Assembly: GCA_031259795.1 (NCBI GenBank)
Contig: JAIRLA010000125.1
Location: 1 to 11,685, forward strand
Length of the DNA stretch: 11,685 nucleotides
Direction: 5' to 3'
Origin: Azoarcus sp.
GTDB lineage: Bacteria; Pseudomonadota; Gammaproteobacteria; Burkholderiales; Rhodocyclaceae
Below are positions 7,522-11,685 of this stretch, in pieces. The position numbers and the translations under genes are program-made. How positions within the stretch are numbered: position 1 is the stretch's first letter; every line of letters begins with the position of its first letter. A model generated the notes under the pieces. That model saw only the letters and a program-made list of their open reading frames with translations. It was not told the origin of the DNA and ran no database searches.

Positions 7522-8049
7522 ATGGGGCTGGATCTCGTCAAGGTCGGCAAGGATGCGCCCGACGATGTTAACGTCATCATCGAAATCCCGGCGCAAGCCG
7601 ATCCGATCAAGTTCGAAGTAGACAAGGAAAGCGGCGCGATCTTCGTTGACCGCTTCATGGGCGCTTCGATGCGTTACCCACTCAATTACGGCTATGTGCC
7701 GCACACCATCTCCGGTGATGGCGATCCGGTCGATGTGCTGGTGGTGACGCCGTTCCCGCTTTTCCCCGGCGCGGTCATCCGCGTCCGCCCGGTCGGCGTG
7801 CTGAAGATGGAGGATGACGGCGGCGTGGACGCCAAGATCATCGCCGTACCGGTTTCCAAGCTCACGCCGCTTTACGACAAAGTGAAAAGCATCGATGACT
7901 TGCCCGAACTGCTGATGAAGCAGACCGTGCATTTTTTCGAGCACTACAAGGATCTCGAGCCGGGCAAATGGGTCAAGATCCTGGGCTGGGGAACAGTCGA
8001 GGAAGCCAGGCAGGAGATTCTCGATGGCGTTGCCAACGCCGCCAAATAA
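7522..8049 (+). CDS. ppa: Inorganic pyrophosphatase
   Basis: Soluble family I pyrophosphatase that hydrolyses pyrophosphate to phosphate and so drives biosynthetic reactions such as nucleotidyl transfer (including the RfbA reaction). The 175 residues equal the usual bacterial length. The signature DGDPVD (D66, D68, D71) and the active-site residues E21, K30, R44 and Y56 match those of the E. coli enzyme. The ATG at 7522 is preceded by AGGAG at 7511-7515 with a six-base spacer; an in-frame TTG at 7516 is too close to that site. A TACAAT at 7492-7497 could be a -10 of a private promoter, but no -35 is evident. The gene ends with TAA 21 bases before a terminator hairpin. Confidence 0.97.
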   Translation: MGLDLVKVGKDAPDDVNVIIEIPAQADPIKFEVDKESGAIFVDRFMGASMRYPLNYGYVPHTISGDGDPVDVLVVTPFPLFPGAVIRVRPVGVLKMEDDGGVDAKIIAVPVSKLTPLYDKVKSIDDLPELLMKQTVHFFEHYKDLEPGKWVKILGWGTVEEARQEILDGVANAAK

Positions 8050-8070
8050 AAAAAGGAGCGGGAAACGCGC

Positions 8071-8097
8071 GGCGGCTCGTGCAAGGGCCGCCTTTTT
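8071..8097 (+). terminator. Rho-independent terminator after ppa
   Basis: GGCGGCTC (8071-8078) pairs with GGGCCGCC (8085-8092), with one G-T pair and a loop of six bases (GTGCAA), followed at once by TTTTT (8093-8097). It lies 21 bases after the ppa stop codon and just before the stop codon of the convergent small gene at 8102. On the minus strand a T-run exists only some 16-20 bases beyond the stem, so ending transcripts in that direction is less certain. Confidence 0.85.
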
Positions 8098-8101
8098 GCT
8101 T

Positions 8102-8383
8102 TCAGGCCGCGGCGACTTCCGCCAGGCTGCACTTGGCGGTGCCGTAGCGGGTGCGCACCAGCAAGGGGTAGTCCTTGCCGCTGAAAAGACCGAAATGGCC
8201 GATGTTGTAGCCGACGATGCGTCCGTCTACCTGGCCGATGCGCACAGGCTGTCCAATACGGAAGCCGGCGTGGATGGCATTGGCGACGGTGTGGCCGATG
8301 TTGGGGGCGGAAGCGCGGTTGAGCGCGCCGTCGCCGCTTCGGCGTTTGCCTTGTATGAGAACGAAGCGCCGATTGTTGTTCAT
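8102..8383 (-). CDS. Small protein of unknown function
   Basis: A 93-residue open frame, ATG at 8383 and TGA at 8102-8104, convergent with ppa. I do not recognise the family. It has no signal peptide or membrane segment. The N-terminus is basic (MNNNRRFVLIQGKRRSG) and the middle and end are rich in short beta-prone stretches (GFRIGQPVRIGQ, GRIVGYNIG, DYPLLVRTRYGTAKC), with a single cysteine near the end, which suggests a small soluble beta-rich domain. It fits between the ppa terminator and the regulatory gap before the PII gene and does not overlap another plausible gene, so it is probably real. The ribosome site is poor (GAGAGACC). A CRP-like palindrome lies about 86 bases upstream of its start. 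Confidence 0.65.
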   Translation of the reverse strand: MNNNRRFVLIQGKRRSGDGALNRASAPNIGHTVANAIHAGFRIGQPVRIGQVDGRIVGYNIGHFGLFSGKDYPLLVRTRYGTAKCSLAEVAAA

Positions 8384-8461
8384 GGTGGTCTCTCTGTCAT
8401 GTGTTCGTCTATGCCTTTAACGGTCGTTTTCTGGCGATTTTGATAGTAAGGAGTGGTTGCA

Positions 8462-8477
8462 CGTGACCCGCGTCACG
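8462..8477. promoter_or_regulatory. CRP-like palindromic operator
   Basis: C-GTGA-CCCGCG-TCAC-G is a perfect inverted repeat of six-base arms around four bases and matches the CRP consensus TGTGA-N6-TCACA at all but the two outermost positions. On the minus strand a CAAAAT -10-like element (8437-8442) would put it near -40 of the unknown gene. On the plus strand TATGCT (8501-8506) would put it near -42 of a glnB promoter. Which gene it serves is not clear. Confidence 0.55.
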
Positions 8478-8559
8478 CGGATGGCGCGGCCGTGCCGCGG
8501 TATGCTGCGAACGGCGCACTCACAGCGCGCCGCCGGGATGTGCGCATGGTTTTCATTGA

Positions 8560-8949
<390 letters not shown>

Positions 8950-8990
8950 TTCTTTCCTGCACCCTCCGGGTTTCCTCTTTTCGACCAGAA

Positions 8991-9017
8991 CGGCGGAACC
9001 CCGCGCGCCGGATTTTT
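8991..9017 (+). terminator. Probable terminator after glnB
   Basis: CGGCG (8991-8995) pairs with CGCCG (9006-9010) around a 10-base loop, followed by GA and TTTTT (9013-9017). It begins 42 bases after the glnB stop codon. The stem is short and the T-run is offset by two bases, so it is weaker than the ppa terminator. Confidence 0.5.
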
Positions 9018-9186
9018 GTCGAGTCGGATCGACGTTCGCCCGCACGTACGGAAATCCGGCAAGACCGGGCAACGCGGCGATCGCCTCGCCTTGTGATGTC
9101 GCGGCAAGCGCCGATGTGCCGGTATATTTTACATTTCTTCGATATGAAAGACTTTTTACTTATGGAAATCACTGACATACAGGGAA
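9018..9186. other. Intergenic stretch turning AT-rich
   Basis: No gene is supported here. The first half is GC-rich like the rest of the window; from about 9122 it turns AT-rich (TATATTTTACATTTCTTCGA, GACTTTTTACTTATGG), and this continues through the start of the following gene to about 9300. It contains no copy of the dispersed repeats. It would be the natural place for upstream activator sites of the sigma-54 promoter that follows, but I see no clear inverted repeat of that kind. Confidence 0.6.
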
Positions 9187-9202
9187 TGGCATGATTTGTG
9201 CT
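9187..9202 (+). promoter_or_regulatory. Sigma-54 (-24/-12) promoter of the RCC1-like gene
   Basis: TGGCATG-ATTT-GTGCT matches the RpoN consensus TGGCAyG-N4-TTGCw at all but one position, with the invariant GG (9188-9189) and GC (9200-9201) separated by exactly 10 bases. Transcription would start near 9213, leaving a leader of about 60 bases before the ATG at 9274. Use of this promoter needs an activator of the NtrC type, none of which is encoded in the window. Confidence 0.75.
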
Positions 9203-9273
9203 AGATGGGATATATCGATGGCTTTATTTGCGTCGGTACTTCACGGTTATATACAAATACAAGTGGTGATGTC

Positions 9274-11091
9274 ATGAAAAAAAAGAGATTCTCATATTCC
9301 TGTCTTGTCGTGGCAATGATGTCGATATCGTCTGTGCCGGACAAGGCGTTTGCTTGTGCCAATGAAGCATGTACTCCTTTTCCCCGGACGCCGGGCCTGT
9401 TGAGCAGCGCCCGCCTGCTGGATTCCAATGCGGTCATCGACGAGGATGGCCATCTCTGGATCTGGGGATATTTCGGAATACTGAACTGGAAGACCGCGGG
9501 GGACGGCGGCCCCGGCGGCGGGCCGAATGGCGCCCCCTCCAGCCCGGTATATCTGGCGGATCGGGCCATTTACAATCCGCCCACCCGATTCAAGGCATTG
9601 AATAACGTCGTCGATATCGCCGCCTCCGCCTACACCATCGCCGCGCTCGACAACACTGGCAATCTGTGGGCATGGGGCGACAGCAATGACTGGGTGATCG
9701 GAAAGGACATCACCGGCCATGCCGCCCCGGAAAAAGTGCCGGATGGCGCCAATCAATATGACTTATCCATCAGCACTTGGCAGCCCATCGCCCAGAAAGT
9801 GACGGATGTCGCGGCCGCCGAGTATGCCTACGCCTGGGTCACCGAAGATGGCAGGGTGTGGACGAGCGGACACAATTCCTTTGCCCAGCGCGGCCTGGGC
9901 ACGGTCGGCTCGATCATTCGCAACCAGACGCCCATCCCCGATGCTTCCTGGCCGGTATTGCCCGTCTCTTCCGGCGGAACCGGCAAGACGCCCAGGATCA
10001 TCGCGGTCTATAACGGCTATGAAGGATTCATGGCGCAGGATGATCGCGGCAATATTTACGGCTGGGGGCGCAGTTTCGAGAGCGGCATGGGGACTTCCGG
10101 TTATTTCCTCAACGGCTGCAAGCAGGACGCGCGCAAGCTCGGCGAATACAACCACACCCGGAATTCGGAAAACTTCGCTTACGATCCGGCGACCTGCCCG
10201 GCCGCCGGCGTCGTGCGCACGCCTTCCGGCAGCGGCAATTACGCGGGAGTCATCGCCAACGACTGGTACATCACCAAGCCGGTCTTCATCCCCGAAGTGA
10301 CCAGCCTGGGCAAGGCCCATGGCGGCATCAAGGAAATCATCCTGGGGTATCAGCATGGCGTGGCGCTGACCGAAGATGGTTCAGTGCTGCTGTGGGGTTC
10401 CGACGAGGAGAATCGCAACGGAGCCAACCGGACGGATACGGGAGCGCACAGCATCGAAGGATTGCGTCCCTATGTGCTTTGCCTGGATGCCGATGGCCGC
10501 CAGCCCCTGACTCCGGGGAAGGCCGGCGATGATCGGCGGCCGGTCGGCGCGGGCTGCACGCCCGTCAAGGCGACCTCCATTGCTTCCGGACAATTCGCGG
10601 CCAGTCTCGTGACCGAGGATGGCAAAGTGATCGCCTGGGGATCTTTCCTGCTCGGCGGCGCTTTCGGAACCACGGCCCAGACGCGCGGCCCGGCCTTGCA
10701 TCTGGATGAAGGCGTCTTCCAGCGCGATGGCTATCGCAACAACCGCAGCCTGATGCATGTGGTCTGGGACCCCGCCCTGGATTCCAAGAGCAGGAAAGCG
10801 CGGGCGGTGGGGGCCAACAAAGATTCCAGCCTCATGATCCTGGATGACGGATCGCTCTGGGTCTGGGGCGAAAACGGCGGCGGCGGCGCCTGCGGCGGCC
10901 ATGGCTACAGCTCTTGCATGCCGGGCTACTGGGGCAAGGGGACTTATGGCGCGGCCTTCCCCGACGCCGCCTACCAGTCAAAAGGGCCGGACGGCATGGG
11001 GTACTACATGCACAACAGCCTGACCGGCCTGTACATCTGGCCGCCGTTGCCGGTGGATAACCTGCAAGACATCGCGGTACGGATCAAATAA
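9274..11091 (+). CDS. Exported RCC1-repeat (beta-propeller) protein
   Basis: A 605-residue protein with a signal peptide: basic MKKKRF, a hydrophobic core and AFA before a predicted cut after residue 27. The mature part holds seven copies of an RCC1-like motif of the form (D/T)(E/D)(D/x)GxxxxWG: residues 56-65, 126-135, 190-199, 256-265, 366-375, 447-456 and 523-532. Each is preceded by a strand such as VVDIAASAYTIAAL or IKEIILGYQHGVAL. Seven repeats fit a seven-bladed propeller, usually a protein-binding fold. Mature cysteines come in close pairs: 28/33, 282/308, 403/428, 540/548, as expected for disulfides outside the cytoplasm. No PEP-CTERM, LPXTG or membrane anchor is seen at the C-terminus. 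An upstream extension of the frame to 9205 lacks a signal peptide and is not favoured. It has no operon partner; function is unknown, and binding or surface roles are inferred. Confidence 0.85.
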   Translation: MKKKRFSYSCLVVAMMSISSVPDKAFACANEACTPFPRTPGLLSSARLLDSNAVIDEDGHLWIWGYFGILNWKTAGDGGPGGGPNGAPSSPVYLADRAIYNPPTRFKALNNVVDIAASAYTIAALDNTGNLWAWGDSNDWVIGKDITGHAAPEKVPDGANQYDLSISTWQPIAQKVTDVAAAEYAYAWVTEDGRVWTSGHNSFAQRGLGTVGSIIRNQTPIPDASWPVLPVSSGGTGKTPRIIAVYNGYEGFMAQDDRGNIYGWGRSFESGMGTSGYFLNGCKQDARKLGEYNHTRNSENFAYDPATCPAAGVVRTPSGSGNYAGVIANDWYITKPVFIPEVTSLGKAHGGIKEIILGYQHGVALTEDGSVLLWGSDEENRNGANRTDTGAHSIEGLRPYVLCLDADGRQPLTPGKAGDDRRPVGAGCTPVKATSIASGQFAASLVTEDGKVIAWGSFLLGGAFGTTAQTRGPALHLDEGVFQRDGYRNNRSLMHVVWDPALDSKSRKARAVGANKDSSLMILDDGSLWVWGENGGGGACGGHGYSSCMPGYWGKGTYGAAFPDAAYQSKGPDGMGYYMHNSLTGLYIWPPLPVDNLQDIAVRIK

Positions 11092-11128
11092 AACGGCACA
11101 GAACCGGGCTTCTTCGACGAGTTCTCCC

Positions 11129-11250
11129 GATGGATTCCCCTCCCCCGCTTGCGGGGGAGGGTGCCCGAAGGGCGGGAGAGGGTTTCCAACCATCCGGCGC
11201 GAAGCGCCGCTGATTTCTTTGCGGTGGGGCGTGGGCAGGCGCTTCGTTCC
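11129..11250 (+). repeat. Dispersed repeat A, copy 3, with strong hairpin
   Basis: Begins GATGGATTCCCCTCCCCCGC like copy 1 and continues through GGGAGAGGGTTTCCAACCA, the hairpin module CGGCGC-GAA-GCGCCG (11195-11209) and a tail shared with copy 2. In this copy the start is a perfect hairpin: CCTCCCCCGC (11139-11148) and GCGGGGGAGG (11151-11160) with a two-base loop. It lies 47 bases beyond the stop codon of the RCC1-like gene and could protect or end its transcript, though no T-run follows. Confidence 0.85.
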
Positions 11251-11275
11251 CTTCTTTCCCTTTTCAATCGGAAAA

Positions 11276-11314
11276 CCTCGTCATTGCGAGGGCCGCAGGC
11301 CCGTGGCAATCCAG
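11276..11314 (+). repeat. Palindromic module CGTCATTGCGAGG, direct copy
   Basis: CCTCGTCATTGCGAGG, a GCCGCAGGC centre, and CCGTGGCAATCCAG. It is the same module as 822-860 and is inverted relative to the copy at 11361-11399, with 46 bases between them, so this pair could fold into a large stem. Confidence 0.85.
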
Positions 11315-11360
11315 ACGGCCTTGCAAGTTGCCGGGGCGCTTCGGAAAGCTGAACCGCCGC

Positions 11361-11424
11361 ATGGATTGCCGCGTCGCTGCGCTCCTCGCAATGACGAGGT
11401 GGGGCGGCTTTCGTGATGACGAGG
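11361..11424 (-). repeat. Compound repeat, inverted copy
   Basis: On the minus strand this reads CCTCGTCATCACGAAAGCC, a short C-rich spacer, CCTCGTCATTGCGAGG, and then AGCGCAGCGACGCGGCAATCCAT. The same succession of linker and palindromic module stands at 797-860 on the plus strand, so the two blocks share a composite unit and not merely single palindromes. Confidence 0.8.
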
Positions 11425-11478
11425 GCCGCAGGTCGGCGGCCATCCAGTTCGTTCCATCCGGCGCGCCGCGCCGCTGAT
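11425..11478 (+). repeat. Decayed palindromic module joined to GGCGC hairpin
   Basis: A degenerate module ending CGGCCATCCAG runs into the hairpin module CGGCGC-GCC-GCGCCG (11459-11473). Positions 11442-11465 are identical to 855-878 over 24 bases across the junction of the two modules, which supports joint copying of the pair. Confidence 0.75.
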
Positions 11479-11599
11479 CCGGGTAATCCGCAAGCCGGGC
11501 TGGTATCGTAGAATCCGGTCGATCCAAAAAGCGGTGTTCTCCAGGATCATCGGCCATCCATTCCATCCGTCGTCTCCATTCACTTCTCCATCGACCGCC

Positions 11600-11685
11600 A
11601 TGCTCATGGCCCGCCTCTTCTCCCCCCGCCTTTGCGCCGTCTTCGCCTTTTTCCTCCTTGCCGCCTGCGGTCCTCGGGACGAGGC
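11600..11685 (+). CDS. Lipoprotein, N-terminal part (cut by window edge)
   Basis: The first 28 codons of a gene that runs off the right edge. The start MLMARLFSPRLCAVFAFFLLAACGPRDE is a textbook bacterial lipoprotein signal: arginines, a hydrophobic core, and the lipobox LAAC with the lipid-modified cysteine at residue 23, so the mature protein would be anchored in a membrane facing the periplasm. A second ATG two codons on is equally possible, and neither has a good ribosome site. A TAGAAT at 11509-11514 could be a -10 but lacks a clear -35. The rest of the protein is outside the window, so its role cannot be told. Confidence 0.7.
   Translation, partial: MLMARLFSPRLCAVFAFFLLAACGPRDE

Noticed and set aside
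8508..8526. Sigma-54 promoter before glnB (GG-N10-GC in CGGCGCACTCACAGC)
   Set aside because: Only the spacing of GG and GC fits; the flanking bases do not match TGGCACG or TTGC.
9343..9360. Lipobox in the RCC1-like protein (cysteine directly after AFA)
   Set aside because: Position -3 is Ala and -2 is Phe, a poor lipobox; AxA fits signal peptidase I better, and the cysteine has a close partner at residue 33.
11264..11607. Minus-strand open frames of about 100 codons in the second repeat block
   Set aside because: They translate the palindromic repeats (VIARSAATRQS-type peptide), a known artefact.

Overview
The window is GC-rich, with genes packed closely on both strands. Its protein set (PolA, dTDP-rhamnose enzymes, an FNR-type regulator next to HemN, an HC..MCGG membrane protein, a PII protein) points to a proteobacterium. 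A betaproteobacterium of the Rhodocyclales/Nitrosomonadales type is my best guess, made from protein character and not from any search. The genes suggest a facultatively anaerobic or microaerobic life.

Layout. 1-474 is the 3' end of polA. 475-951 has no gene and is a patchwork of dispersed palindromic repeats. 952-3802 (minus strand) is a tight operon rfbB-rfbD-rfbA for dTDP-sugar synthesis, with 4-base stop/start overlaps and no rfbC. 3978-4718 (minus) encodes an FNR-type [4Fe-4S] oxygen sensor. It is divergent from hemN (4838-6229, plus), and a perfect FNR-like box lies between them. hemN is followed after 8 bases by a membrane protein of the cytochrome-oxidase/copper type (6238-6984), then by a decayed 3' remnant of a copper P-type ATPase (about 7025-7240), a small CopZ-like copper chaperone (7274-7483) and ppa (7522-8049). 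A terminator separates ppa from a convergent small gene of unknown function (8102-8383, minus). A CRP-like palindrome lies between that gene and a GlnB-type PII gene (8611-8949).

9018-9273 turns AT-rich and carries a good sigma-54 type (-24/-12) promoter. Downstream lies a 605-residue exported protein (9274-11091) with seven RCC1-like repeats and four close cysteine pairs. 11092-11599 is a second repeat patchwork built from the same modules as 475-951. The window ends in the first 28 codons of a lipoprotein gene.

How it works together. The fnr-hemN-membrane protein-copper ATPase remnant-CopZ stretch resembles the low-oxygen heme and cbb3-oxidase maturation neighbourhood of other proteobacteria; hemN appears to be under direct class II FNR control. 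The rfb genes make the precursor of a cell-surface sugar. The RCC1-like protein is the least ordinary gene: secreted, apparently controlled by sigma-54, and without any recognisable partner gene in the window.
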